64,000 bases of DNA from Larix kaempferi (Eukaryota > Streptophyta > Pinopsida > Pinales > Pinaceae): assembly GCA_027924585.1 (NCBI GenBank), contig BSBM01000036.1:1674001-1738000 (forward strand). Reading direction: 5' to 3'. This document shows, piece by piece, positions 10,834 through 22,181 of the stretch. The position numbers and the translations under genes are program-made. The notes under the pieces were generated by a model. The model was given only the letters and a program-made list of their open reading frames with translations, made no database searches and was not told where the DNA came from. Numbering within the stretch: the first letter of the stretch is position 1; each line of letters begins with the position of its first letter.

Positions 10834-12744
10834 TCAGACAAAATTGATAGTGCCCATAAATGACTGCATGGATTTCTTGTTATGAGGCATGGGGATTTTA
10901 TTGATAGCTTGTACTCTCTCTTGATCTATTGAAACTCCACTTTTTGAAATGATATGGCCCAATAGTTTACCTTCGGGAACAACGAACACACTCTTCTTGG
11001 GATTTAAAGAGATACCATATTTTCGGCAACGCTCAAAAATTTGTTTCAAGTGAACAACATGATCTTCTCTTTTCTTTGAAAAAACTGTCACATCATCTAA
11101 ATAGACCACAACAAAGTGACCTCCCAATCCTCGAAAGGCGATGTCCATTGCCCGCTGAAACGTAGCTCTTGCGTTTATTAGGCCAAATGGAATTCTTCGG
11201 TATGCGAAAGTTCCCCACTTAGTGCGGAAAGTAGTCTTAAGACAGTCTTCTTCAGCTACTAATACTTGATTGTAACCAGAGAAACCATCAAGAAGGGAAA
11301 AAAGTTCTGACCCTGATACCATCTGGAGAATTTGTCCCATTGAAGGGACGGGATAGTTGTCTTTATCTGAAGCTCTATTCAAATTTCTGAAGTCAACACA
11401 TAGTCTTATCTCTCCTGACTTCTTTCTCACGGGAACTAGATTAGCAACCCACTCAGAATGCCGGACTTTAAAGATTATTTTAGCATCCAGTAACTTCTTC
11501 AGTTCCTTTTGAATCAGAGGTTCAAGAGTAGGATGCATCCTTCTTAATTGTTGCTGAAATGGCTTGACACCTGCTTTCATTGGTATGACATGCTGAATAA
11601 TGCATATGTCATATGTTTTCAAATCTCCATAAGTCCATGCAAAAACATCCTTATATTGTCGAAACAGTTTGATGAACTTATCTCTTTCTCCCGGTGAACA
11701 ACATTTGCCAAGGATAACAAACTTTGGTTCAACCTCGGTGCCCAGATTAACTAATTCATGCTGCATTGATGAGCTATTGGTCTTGGTATTTGCTGGCCTT
11801 TTGAACTTGCTCTGAAGATCAAACAACATTTCAAGCGATCTCACCCCTTTGGGGATGAAATTGCCTTTAGCTGTATCTTTCTTTTGTAAATCATAATCGT
11901 GCTCTTCTTCATCTATCACAACTTCTTGGAATATGTCTTTGTTTGTTAGAAAACTGATAATCTGTTCATCATCATTGAAAACTATGAATTTTGTGATATT
12001 GTCAAGGATAGAAGGCCTGAAAATCAATTCAATTGAGCACTTGTTATTAGTTGGCACCAATCTGTAAGCGGATGTTGCTAATAAATCAACTGCAGAATTT
12101 TGCAGTCTAGGAATAGACTTTATATTGAAAGCATCAAAATGCATAATTAAATCCCATACCTCAGCCTGATAACTCTTCAAATGAGGTGAAAGACAGTGAA
12201 TGGTATCTCTTACCTGTCTCACAACTATTTCTAAGTCGCCAAACACCTTCAGGTACTTAACATTTAAACCGATGGCTTTCTTCAATCCGTGGACTAAAGC
12301 TTCATATTCAACAGTATTATTAGTACAATCAAATTCTAACCTACAGGACAAAAAATACTTGTTTCTTTCTGGATCCATCAGAACACAACCGGCTTCGGAT
12401 CCTTCCAAATTTTTAGAACCATCAAAGTACAATGTCCAAAAAAGATCGTTTGATTTAGCTAAGTTAGCATCTTTAGGATCTAAATCAACAACTAAACTAA
12501 CTATATTACAGTCAATCTCATCAGTCCGAGAAAAATGAAGGAGATCGGACTGTTCATCTGATTCATGGCTAATAGTTTCAGACTGATAATTATCCGGATC
12601 AATTTCTAAGAAATAATTTCCCAAAATTGAGGATGAGAAGGCTACAACTTCATTCTTTCCTTCTAGTTGAGTTACATTTTGTTTCATGTGTGGTTCTCTT
12701 AGAACCTTGATTTGATTCTGTCTATTTTGATATGGCAACCACAA
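10834..12744 (-). pseudogene. extra RNase H fused upstream of reverse transcriptase
   Basis: 636 uninterrupted codons. Residues ~103-225 form an RNase H (LYFDGSKNLEGSEAG, NNTVEYEALVHGLKKA, LKVFGDLEIVVRQV) and residues ~390-560 a gypsy RT (KKSGEIRLCVDFRNLN, LLDGFSGYNQVLV, WGTFAYRRIPFG, VVYLDDVTVFSKK; the YLDD lies near 11100). So the extra RNase H sits between protease and RT, while the plus-strand element in this window carries its extra RNase H after integrase. The catalytic acidic residues of both domains appear present. The upstream protease frame ends at a TGA (TGG expected) only a few codons before this ORF, so this is part of one gag-pol frame with point stops. Confidence 0.9.
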
Positions 12745-12750
12745 ATGGGA

Positions 12751-13077
12751 TCAATCAGTTGCAAAGTAACCATTCAACTTTGTGGACCAGTCCCTACTTA
12801 GGATCAAACCATAGGCTTCAGGAATGTTAACTACCATTATATCAATGAATTGACAAACTCTAGAATCATCCGACAACCTAATGAGGACATCTTTCATTTC
12901 CCCGATAACTTTGACAACAGTCCTATCTAACTGAATAATATGGGCAGGAGATGGAATTGGTTGACCGTTGATCTTTTTACAAATAGATAGTGGCATGACA
13001 TTCGAAGATGCTCTAGAATCTACCAGACAATTGTGCACATTGTGATTGAAGATTTCAAAAGTTAAAAGGAATGGCAA
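12751..13077 (-). pseudogene. aspartic protease domain, active-site glycine lost
   Basis: 108 codons with the retropepsin layout: LVDSRASSNVMPLSI where the family has D-S/T-G-A-S, then a flap-like segment and GLILSRDWSTKLNGY at the end. The Gly-to-Arg change in the DSG triad should inactivate it. It leads directly into the RNase H-RT frame after one stop codon. Confidence 0.82.
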
Positions 13078-13158
13078 TGTCTGAGATTTGGATTTCCCGT
13101 CGATGCTGGCCTCATTAATTTCAGGGTCTTCTTGAGTGTCTGTTAATGGAGTGTTGGG

Positions 13159-13578
13159 CTAGGATTGAAGAGCATGCAACAACTTGTCTCGTTGCTGGGG
13201 CAAACTGCACATATCGAATATTGAAACATTTTCCTTTACTTTCTTTATATCTTCAATGATGTCATAACCCATATCACATTCTTTTACAATTTTAGTTTGA
13301 TGGTCTATCTTATTCGGTGTGACCTTTGGTTTCTGAACTGTTGTGTTGATGTTTGGCTGCTTGGACGTTGTTGGGTTAGCTTTAGGTTGTGGTGGAATGA
13401 CCGTTATATGTCTTCTAGGTAATTCTTTTGAAATTTTCGGTTTGGGAATAGTTGAGCTTTGAACTGGATCTGCAATGGGACCTTTACTACGAGTGTTAAT
13501 GTTTACAACAGAGACTGGGCTTTCCACGGGATCATTTTCTACCAAGTCAGTTAAAGGTACCCAATCCCATAGCACCAT
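13159..13578 (-). pseudogene. gag-protease linker region
   Basis: 139 codons rich in Pro, Lys, Asn and Thr, with low-complexity text such as PKISKELPRRH and TSKQPNINTT. It lies in the expected position between nucleocapsid and protease of the same minus-strand element. No domain is recognisable; it is included because it is collinear with gag and protease. Confidence 0.55.
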
Positions 13579-13647
13579 GGTAGTGTCTGGGGATGGTTCC
13601 TCTATCTCAGGGCTTGGTTCCTCTGGAGGATCGTCTTGATTTGGAAT

Positions 13648-15057
13648 CTATGAATCCAGCATTTGGTTCATGACTAAACTCATAGAGTTAATCCATTGTG
13701 GGCATCTCTTTTCTGAGTGCGGCTCTTGATGAAAGGTACAAAAGTGTTCCATCCCTATTTGACTTAGATTTAAAACAGGAGAAGTATTCATAGGTGGATG
13801 AGGTTGATCGTTGTCTTCTCTCTTCTTATAGAACGGTTTGAAAGGATTCCTAGATGTACTAGCTGCTTTATCTTTCTCGAGATCTACAATTTTATTGGAC
13901 AATTTCTGCATCATCTTAACTATGTTCTTCATGTCTGCTGATGACTCTTCTTTATTCCTGGTGAGCAGCAAGGTTTTTTTACTAGTTGCTGGTTTTGTCT
14001 CTGCATCTAAGGCATGTTTGGAAATGCTGTCTACTTCTTCTTCCACCTTCCTAGCTTCTTCTAAATTTTCTATCAGGGTGGTTTTCTTAGATCTTTTGAT
14101 GAACATTGCTATAGGTCCTTCAAGTGTTGTATAATATTCAAGTAGAGATTCTTCTGCCGGTTTATTTGCTTCGCTGAAATTATTCAAGAGTGTAGTGAAC
14201 CTTTGGTCAAAGTCTTGAACCTTTTCTTTCTTTTCCATTCTCATGGAAAATAATTTTTTCATGAGTGTAGCTACAGTCTTTTGATTTCCATACTTTTTAA
14301 AGTAACATGTTTCAAATTCTTCCCAACTGGAAATTGAGCTAGCTTGTAAGCTAAAATATTATGAAGAAACTTTCGGTTCAAATGTGTATGGGAAAAGCCT
14401 GCAAACTACATCTTCATGCTGTACATTTAAAAGATTCAAGGCTAAATAAAAACTATTGATATGATCTTCAGCAGAAATGGCTTTTCCTGGGTCAAATTTA
14501 GGCAAGACTTTCTTTGTATTTTTAGGTATATTGTGGAATGGCCCAGTTAAATTTAATGCTCCCCTCGCTCTCCAAGTAGGTACAACCATGGTTCTGTGTG
14601 GAGAATCAGGTGGAGAATTGTGTGGTGAATTAAGTGGAGTGCTCTTCGGAGTAACAAGTTCTCCAAGATTTTCTGGATTTGAAATATTTTCTAGGTCTTC
14701 AAGATTGAGTTCTTTCAGGGGTTCTGCAATCTCTTCCAAAGTTAAATTTACAAGATTTTCAAAATTCTGCACAAGAATCGAATCACGGGTGTACTGTCGT
14801 TCTTTTCTGGGAGTACTTTTCCTAGGGAGAAAATTTACTGTGTTTAAACCACCTAGTTTCCTAACATAAGATCGTGTATGTCTCCTTAAATCCTCTATTT
14901 CTGCAAAAGGTACAGCATACAATACTTCTTGATGTCCAGAATCAGAGATGGGTTTTTCTTGATTTGCTACTTCAAGATTTGGGCTGTCTGAAATTCCTGT
15001 TTCAAGCGGGTTTTCAGTAACATTTTTGACAATGGGAGATTTTCCTTTATCAGCCAT
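13648..15057 (-). pseudogene. gag of the minus-strand Tat-like element
   Basis: Starts with ATG at 15057, 11 bp after the inferred primer-binding region (15068-15089), and runs 232 codons to a stop at 14359, resuming at 14262 for 204 more. The second part has the capsid pattern MKKLFSMRMEKKEKVQDFDQ and a C-terminal segment with FCTFHQEPHSEKRCPQW, a Cys/His motif typical of Tat-type gag. The N-terminal ~120 residues are charged and low complexity. The break between the two parts is one stop plus a short readable bridge; no large deletion is seen. Confidence 0.82.
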
Positions 15058-15067
15058 GCACTTCAGG

Positions 15068-15089
15068 CCCTCCTACTAGTGCCAAAAAC
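15068..15089 (-). other. primer-binding region of the minus-strand Tat-like element
   Basis: Minus strand reads TTTTTGGCACTAGTAGGAGG directly after the LTR end ...CATCAACA. Position between LTR and gag ATG and the TTTGGC start fit a Tat/Ogre-type primer site, but it is diverged and the tRNA cannot be named with confidence. Confidence 0.5.
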
Positions 15090-15900
15090 TGTTGATGCCT
15101 TGAAGATCGCAGCATTAAGCAGAAAGGGATTCTCGCCGGTAAACTATCCCAATTAGATTGTCTAGCATTTGGTATGGGGAATCCATCCTGTTAGCGGTTC
15201 CGGCTACTGTTAGATTTTCTTTCTTTTACACCGGTTATGGCCCGATCCACCGTTCTTTTTTGATTTTATTGTTAAAATGATGTGCAAGTTCCTAAGCTAA
15301 ATTAATCTAAATGCAGAGCTTGAAACAAATATATATTTAAGACTAAAATAAATCTAATCTATCCTTGCAAGGAGAAAACTGTAAACATGAGCAATGTCCT
15401 GAAAGAAATATCTAAAGATCGCATGGATAACCATTTAAATCATAAAGAAACATTTTCAGCAGAAGGTTAAAGATATTAAAGATAGCTTTAATCCATATAA
15501 AAGCATTCCATTACTCATTTAGGAAAGCAACATTGCACAAAAAATAGTGAGATCGTTTATCACACATAAACAATTCAGAGCAACAAAGAAAGATCTCACA
15601 GCAGTGTCAGAATGTCATAAGAATAATCCAGCATGCATCAAGTCCACATTTCTAGGCAAACAAAATGTCTCCCTCAGGCTCTTTATTAGGAAAAATCGCT
15701 TTCTTGGAGCTAATTACAAAATAGTTTGTACAAGCTAAGAAGCTTCTTTTCCCTACAAAAAAGTTCCTCTCTATTCCTTTTAACCTTCTATTTATAACTT
15801 TACAAAGCACCCCTTGGGATGACAAGTGTACCCTAATTCTATAACCTCCTTCCTTGGCTTTCATCGTATCCTTACAAATCCTATGAATACATGGAAGGTT
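15090..15900 (-). repeat. 5' LTR of the minus-strand Tat-like element (outer end not delimited)
   Basis: The inner end is defined by ...GCATCAACA (TG on the plus strand at 15090) next to the primer-binding region. The minus strand has a TATA box, GTTATAAATAGAAGG (about 15782-15796). The outer border is a guess placed before the 505-codon ORF that ends at 16006; a clear TG terminus was not found. Confidence 0.5.
15782..15796 (-). promoter_or_regulatory. TATA box within the LTR
   Basis: TTATAAATAG on the minus strand, about 700 bp upstream of the gag ATG and inside the LTR; position and consensus suit the element promoter. Confidence 0.5.
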
Positions 15901-16005
15901 TTACAAATAGGACAAAACTAGGGACCAACTGTCCTTTTAAACCAATTATACAAAGGTAGAATTTCAGCTTTTTCGCTTGATTAAAACAAAATAAGAATGA
16001 TCTGT

Positions 16006-17523
16006 CTATTCTGCTGGGGATTCTGCCTGTTGACTTGAAGACATGCCTCCACCAACTGGCTGGATTGAAATTACCGGGCCATCTATACTTTGAATGTATG
16101 AATTCCATTGGTTGATATCCTTTACGATGAGATTGCTATGAGAAGATACTGTTTCCTGGGACACTATTTCATGCTTACGAAGGTCCGATTTGATCAACGC
16201 TTTTCCCTGTGTGGCCTCTTTTTCCATTGCTTCCAGGAAGTAAATATGTATTGCAGGCTGGAAAATGAATTGTTGAAATTCATCCTGAGTCAATACCTCT
16301 ATCTTCTTGATATAAGCCAAGTATTTGTCTAGCTCATTCTGCAACTCGAACAATTGGTCTTCTTCTTTTGGGAAATCATAAATGGAAGCAGGGAGAACCA
16401 TATGACACTTGCTGAGCGATTCCCTGAGCGCGGAGTAGATCGAACAATGCTTGCATACATACACTTGAAGCGATTCATGAGTTCCTCCACTCATCCTGAT
16501 GTATGTGCCTTCTGCACTGTGATAATAGTCCCCAAATTGTTCAATGATAGGCATTGCATTCTCTGACATACAATCTAGTTCTTGTACGAAGATAAGCTGG
16601 TACAATGTCATGATAAACCTCTCGCAAACCATCTTGTAGTGGTTTGCGTATTTACTTTCCCATGTACACTGATAAGCTATGAAGAGAGATGTTTCATTTG
16701 GCTTCCATGAGCAACCCAAATTCGTGAACGAATGCTTGCTTAACAGGTAGTCAATTAGGTATGAAGACATGAAGAAATCTGCCTTCTTTTGGGACTGTCC
16801 TCCTTGGGCTGTTGTTAACTGTGAGGCCAAGCTATCTGAAATTATTTCAGCCCAGCTGAAGATGGTTCCTTTTGTGGCTATATGAAACATCATTGGCACC
16901 CATCCGATTTTAAACACATTGCCATTAGGCATGCTGAAGATCTGACTCAACATCGGGATGATGAGTCTGTAAGGGGTCTTCAGGAGGTTTCCTTCATATT
17001 CATTGTTCTGCCTCCTCCTAATCTGCCTGTCATTTATCGTCATCTTGCGGGCAGATTCTAGTGGGTCCATCTGATGATTTGCTATCCTGTCATCATCTAA
17101 GGAAGCCCTGGGTGAAGGAAATCTGTAGGCAGCAATAACATGCTCGGGAGTGAAAGATGCCAAGCTCAACCCATTTTTATCAGTCATGAGCCTTGTGTCG
17201 GTCCGGATGTTAGGAATTAGCCATCCAACAACTTCAGAACAAGGGAACAACTCTGGTCGAATTGTTTCCTCATGCAAACAAGACCTTCTGATGTTGGCAT
17301 ATACTAGAGCATCCTCTATAGAGGCTGTTGAACTATCTTGAGCCATGATGAATCTGTATAGATCACCCCATTGAAATTCAGGGGTGGCGCTCCCAGGGGA
17401 AACACCAGTGGTAGCTTGTGTGTCAGCAAACATTGCGACGAGAGAAGTATCTAATAGAATTTCAACCTCTGAGTCCGAGGTTACTTTCTGAGCTTCGTTC
17501 TTCTTTGCTGACTTCCTATGCAT
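16006..17523 (-). CDS. uninterrupted 505-aa ORF, likely retrotransposon-derived, function unknown
   Basis: The longest stretch on the minus strand free of stops outside recognised pol. It starts at ATG 17523 and ends TAG at 16006. No signal peptide or membrane segment is evident. The middle reads KTPYRLIIPMLSQIF ... GWVPMMFHIATKGTIFSWAEII, a layout I associate with plant hypothetical proteins found as extra ORFs in large gypsy elements; this is recollection of a pattern, not a verified match. Residues ~370-440 are rich in E/L/K and could form a short helix bundle; the last 25 residues are Gly/Ser/Gln rich. It lies directly upstream (same strand) of the LTR at 15090. An intact frame among heavily decayed neighbours is notable: recent insertion or retained function. 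A host gene cannot be excluded. Confidence 0.6.
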   Translation of the reverse strand: MHRKSAKKNEAQKVTSDSEVEILLDTSLVAMFADTQATTGVSPGSATPEFQWGDLYRFIMAQDSSTASIEDALVYANIRRSCLHEETIRPELFPCSEVVGWLIPNIRTDTRLMTDKNGLSLASFTPEHVIAAYRFPSPRASLDDDRIANHQMDPLESARKMTINDRQIRRRQNNEYEGNLLKTPYRLIIPMLSQIFSMPNGNVFKIGWVPMMFHIATKGTIFSWAEIISDSLASQLTTAQGGQSQKKADFFMSSYLIDYLLSKHSFTNLGCSWKPNETSLFIAYQCTWESKYANHYKMVCERFIMTLYQLIFVQELDCMSENAMPIIEQFGDYYHSAEGTYIRMSGGTHESLQVYVCKHCSIYSALRESLSKCHMVLPASIYDFPKEEDQLFELQNELDKYLAYIKKIEVLTQDEFQQFIFQPAIHIYFLEAMEKEATQGKALIKSDLRKHEIVSQETVSSHSNLIVKDINQWNSYIQSIDGPVISIQPVGGGMSSSQQAESPAE

Positions 17524-17819
17524 GGTAATCCTATGGCGAGAAAGATAATATCACAAAGACTTTAGTTAGACCACTATTCCAAGCATCGACAACATCTATC
17601 GCAAAGCCAAAATATAACATTTTCATAAAATAGAGGCTGTCTTAAACAATCATAATTATCTTCATTTCATGTTTAAGATGAATTCAATCAATGTCCCTCC
17701 GTGCTAAAAACAAAGAAAAAACATTAGGACAACAGGCAAGATTATCTTCGGGTCTACGCCATTCATTTTCAACTTGCAGGTACCCCCTGAATTATTACAC
17801 ACACTTGCGCGAGTCTGAT

Positions 17820-18185
17820 GAAGATTTCTACGCTGGCGCCTAAATTAAGCTTTGCGCCGCGATTGGGATTCTGCGCGCGCTAAGATTAACGATCTAGTGT
17901 GCGCTGGGGTACAAGCGGGATTTTATGCGCTAAGATTTAAACATTCCATGCGCGCCGACGCCTAAGATTATTTGGGTGCCAAGGGATAATGCATTTTCTG
18001 CGCTAATGCCTAAAATATTTCGTGCACCAGCACCTTAATTTCATTTGTGCACCCGAGCTAAACACATTCACGCGCTAGCTCGAACAATTTCGCTTGCGCT
18101 ATCCTATCTTTATTTCTGCGCTGGTGCTTAACATAATGCACGCGATATTGTCTGTGCGTCAATGTTTAAACATTTCTTGTGCCTG
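17820..18185. repeat. degenerate GCGC/GCCTAA short-period repeat, CpG-rich
   Basis: GC-rich cores such as TTCTGCGCTAATGCCTAA, GGCGCCTAAATTAAG and TATGCGCTAAGATTTAA recur every ~25-35 bp, separated by AT-rich spacers. CpG is frequent here although the rest of the window is CpG-poor. Looks like an eroded minisatellite or the U3-type repeat of an LTR; no coding signal. Confidence 0.45.
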
Positions 18186-19735
18186 CAGCTGGTAGTGGAG
18201 GTTGCATTGAAGCTGGATAAGTCCCGCAGCCACAGGCTTTTATCGGTTAAGTATCAGGCTTGACTTCCTAGTTTCTAAATGGGATTGATGAATTGATTTA
18301 ACACATCCCCATGGCAGCTTCGGCCGAGTAAGGTGGGTTTTATGCGGCCTCGGCATGAATGAACATTGCTTTCGATTGAACAGGGAATTTCGGTGTTCAC
18401 AGGATGGAACTTTAGCTGCAAGGGACGAGAAGGATTGAATTTTCGCGCAGTAGATGCTTAGCAGGGAGTTTTACAAACATGCCTTGGGATGCTGCGGCTT
18501 CTACGGGTTTGAGCGAAAAAACTCTGCGGCCACTAAGATACCGCTGGGATGATTCGATCTCATGGCCAGAGCAGGGTAAGCACTTCATACTTTTAGAAAA
18601 TAGGGACTCCATTGATGGAAGAAGAGCTTAAACAGAAACAAACTATCACGCAACCAAGAAAAACATATAAGAAACTTTCAAATGCGGTCGTGGGGAGATG
18701 CAGGTTTCGCTTGGGAAACGAAAGCTCTATGAGGAAAACCAGGGAAGCCGAAAATGCGGCAGAGGGGAAAGACTTGTGTTCCTGTGAGATGGGTCCATAT
18801 CTATCTTGGTCCGAAAGTGGTGGCCTTGTATCTTCATAGGGAAAAGAACAGTAACTATCCTATGCCCCCTCTAGCTTTTATGCAAAGTAAAACGAAGGCC
18901 GTTTAGCTACTCAAACTGTGCGTGGGTGAATTTTAACCTACTAATCCAAGAGCAGGATTGGGAAAGATCCTACCTATCAGTATGGCGAGCATTTCGAGAC
19001 CTCAACCGTTTGCAGCAAATGGCAATCTCGAACTTCGACGCAAATGGCGAGCGCTCCGAGTGCAAATGACTAAATAAAACCCAAAACGCCGTTGCATGTG
19101 TTAAACAAGGGAAGAGTTAAATGCTCACGTACGTCTAAAGTTGGTGGGATTATGAGCCCGGGGATATAGAAATCTGTCATTAAGAGTGGCACATGGCCTC
19201 ATTAAGGCCCTACCAACTCTGTCGGTGCACAGGGATCGAAGAGATCTTTCGCGCCGACCACTGATTTAGCTTTCGCGCCAAGCGGGGAGCATAATATTTT
19301 GCACTATGTGGCAAGCGCATGTTCAAAAAAATAAACCTTGCGCTCAAGTGGAAATCCTGGCATTAGGGTTACGCTCATAAAACCGTGCCAAACATGAATT
19401 ATCGTGAACGACGGAACATAGATTTGCAAGCGGGAAGGATAAGCATGCCTCCTGCGCTTGCGGCATCGACTCTGTCATCACGGTCTGCGCCGGGGAGGAA
19501 CGCGTCAAATTTTAATTCTTCCAGGGAGGGGAAGCGCAGCTCCAAGGCAGGGAGTATAATGGTAATTCCTGCGCCTTCAGCGACCGAGAAAAATTATCTC
19601 TTGCACTAACGGTGGTCGTCTTATTGTTAAACATGCACGCCAAATAAAAGACTTGGGACTTGTCAAAAGGGCAGTTGAGTTAGAGCTAAAGTCTGCGCCG
19701 AGCGAGGAACTTATGGTTAGAGGCACGTCAAAGCG
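18186..19735. other. no recognisable gene
   Basis: Only short open frames without family resemblance. TGCGCCG/AGCGGGGA-like words recur between about 19240 and 19700 (for example TCTGCGCCGGGGAGG and TCTGCGCCGAGCGAGG), suggesting continuation of the GC-rich repeat landscape into the 5' side of the following pseudogene. Confidence 0.4.
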
Positions 19736-22181
19736 GTGGTGGACTTAAGGCTAAAACTTGCACTACAGGAACAGGATGACTTTGCCTTAGACAAAATGAG
19801 AAAACTCTTTTGGAAGTGGGTGATGACATTCTGCCTAGTTAAAGAAAACAAACATGAGGATGGAGTAAAAAAGCTTGCTGCAAAAGTGTTAGCAGGAGGG
19901 GCCCCAAATAACTTCAAAATTTTGGGGAAGGATGTTGCAGCAACAACAGGTTGGACAGGCAGGTTACTGTCATGGTGGACCTAATTTTTGAAATCACAGG
20001 GTTTCCCAAGGTCGGGGTCGACCCATCGCAATATTTTCAGAGGAAGAACAATGACAAAAAGCTCGCAACCAGGTTGAGAAAGCAATATAAAATGAAGAAA
20101 GATAGACAGGCCTACCACCTCGACACCATCAATGAGCCTGCAGTTAAGATTGGGGTGAGGATCCTGGCTACCAAAATCATTTAGAACAATCGACTCAACG
20201 AAGGCAACTCAAGGGTTGTCACATGCAGAGAACTCTTTGCAAAAGGCATGCAAGTAAATTGGTTCCTGTTCCTGCTCAATCGACTGACGGAGGATGTGTT
20301 GGTGACCCAGGTAGGGCAACAACCATTCGCCTACAGCTGGTTGCTGATCTTAGTCGTGCTTGTCTCCTGGATGGAGCCTGATGACTACCAAGGAATGGAG
20401 GTGGACACGGTGCAAGATCAAAGGGGGGCACGCTACCAAAACTTGTGGTGGGTGTAGGAACCGAAGCTCCTTAGGGAGTGCGCCACGCAGTTTTGGCTCT
20501 ACGGGGAAGTGCTGCAGTCGACCGCCGTGTGGGTTCCACGGTTGACTCAGACAACGGTTGAGAAGTACAAAGGGATCTCTCGGTTTGTGATTGGCCTACA
20601 TAGTATCCATGTGTAAGCGCGTCATGATAAATATAAGCAGTGGTTGCAGACCCCCTATAAGTTATCCAATGAAGTCTTAGACGTGATCATTGATGATTGG
20701 TCGGTCGATTAGCGTGAATCGGTTGCACAGGAGGAGGAGTACACGAGGATACTGCTAGATGCGCAAGTGATGGACCCCCTGCTTCACCAGGAGTCAGACC
20801 AGGAGTCATCGCAGACTCCTTCGGATGACGAGCACACGTTGGAATAAGGCAGATTGAAGGCACACTATGAACATGGGACAATTAGTGGGATTCCCTTGTC
20901 GTCAGATACGTAGCTTGGCTGACTACTAGTAGCGATCAATAATGAAACCAGTGGGGCGACTCGAGCAATGAAAGACAAGGTGGATGAAGGTTTCCATGCG
21001 ATTACTACCCATCCGGATTCCTTGTGCAACATTGTTTTAAATAAGGCACCTGAAGGAGCACCGGTGCAAGCAATTAGCACAATCGGCATTGAGCCGCGGG
21101 TCAAGAATGTCAATATTCCGCCGACTACGATTATGACTGATAATGAGGCTTTGAAAGCTTTGCTACATCCATTAGAGAAATTGACCATCAACATCAATGC
21201 GTTGTCGACGAAGGAGTTGACAACTATACAGGCGGATGCTAGCCGTGAGATCGTGGATAGGATGCATGAGATCAATGATAAGTGCTTGCGCTCGCAGGAG
21301 AGTGAGGCAGTGGCTAAGGAGGAGATTGCAGAGTTAACAGGGTGGGACGCTATGGCATGACAAGTCGTAGATGAGTTGGAAGAGGACATCAAGAAAGAAC
21401 GAGCTGAGAAGGCTCGAGTGATTGAAGAATTAAAGCAGGCACATGATCGCCTCATCGTGGAGAAGGTCACTTTGTGGGATCAAAATGTGCGGTTGGAGGC
21501 GGCCATTACTGAGGCTTTTCACCATGTGCCGGAGCCCACCACAACATTGAACGTGGTTCAACATGCGCAACAACTTGGGGCTGTCATTGCTCGACTGCAG
21601 CATGAAAATCAGGAGTTAACAGCCCTGGTGAACCCTGGTACACCCCAAGCGTAGGTGGATGATCGCAAACGTGCCATTGAGGAGGCAGTAGCACAGTTAG
21701 TGGAGCTGGAAACGACAATGAAAAAATTACAGCAGACATCGTACAGTTTTGGGGATGCATTTTTCAGGACGAGTAGATTGAACAGTTGACCAAGCTCAGG
21801 AAGGAAGCAAAGGGGCAGTTGGCGACAGTAAAAACACCGATGGGCATGACGCCGCCAATGGATTAGGTTTCCAAGTCCGTGGACTTAAAAGAGTTGCAAC
21901 AACGCATCACGAAGGCTGACGAGCGTCAGAAGAAGCATGCTGCGCAGTTGGAGGAGTTCCAGGAGATTGGCAATCACTTTGTGATTAAAGCCAGTGTGAC
22001 ACTCCAGGCTGTACAGGAAGGTCGCCAACAAGTTGCGGCAAATCCAAGTGAGCATCCATCTCCCCAGGATGTGATCGAGAGTCAGGCGCTGGATATGGCA
22101 GTAAAGGAGTAGGTCACAGAATTCGACCAATAGTATGAGGACTTCAGAGTCAAGACTACTGCATACACCTTGTCCGCATGA
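19736..22181 (+). pseudogene. decayed ~800-codon ORF: helical N-domain plus C-terminal coiled coil
   Basis: Collinear remnant with frameshifts near 19965 and 21770 and several stops, mostly TAG (20182, 20455, 21652). The N-terminal part reads KVLAGGAPNNFKILGKD, VTVMVDLIFEITGFPKVG, YRKNN-like charged text and YSWLLILVVLVSWMEPDDY. The C-terminal third is a long Glu/Lys/Gln-rich coiled coil (EDIKKERAEKARVIEELKQ; KELQQRITKADERQKKHAA). The layout recalls extra ORFs of plant gypsy elements rather than a host gene, but I cannot name the family. It reads opposite to the 505-codon ORF at 16006-17523. Clearly non-functional here. Confidence 0.55.

Noticed and set aside
13838-14134. 98-codon plus-strand ORF
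   Set aside because: Antisense shadow of the gag coding region on the minus strand.
18612-18839. 75-codon plus-strand ORF
   Set aside because: Short, in repeat-rich DNA, no motif or neighbouring exon supports it.
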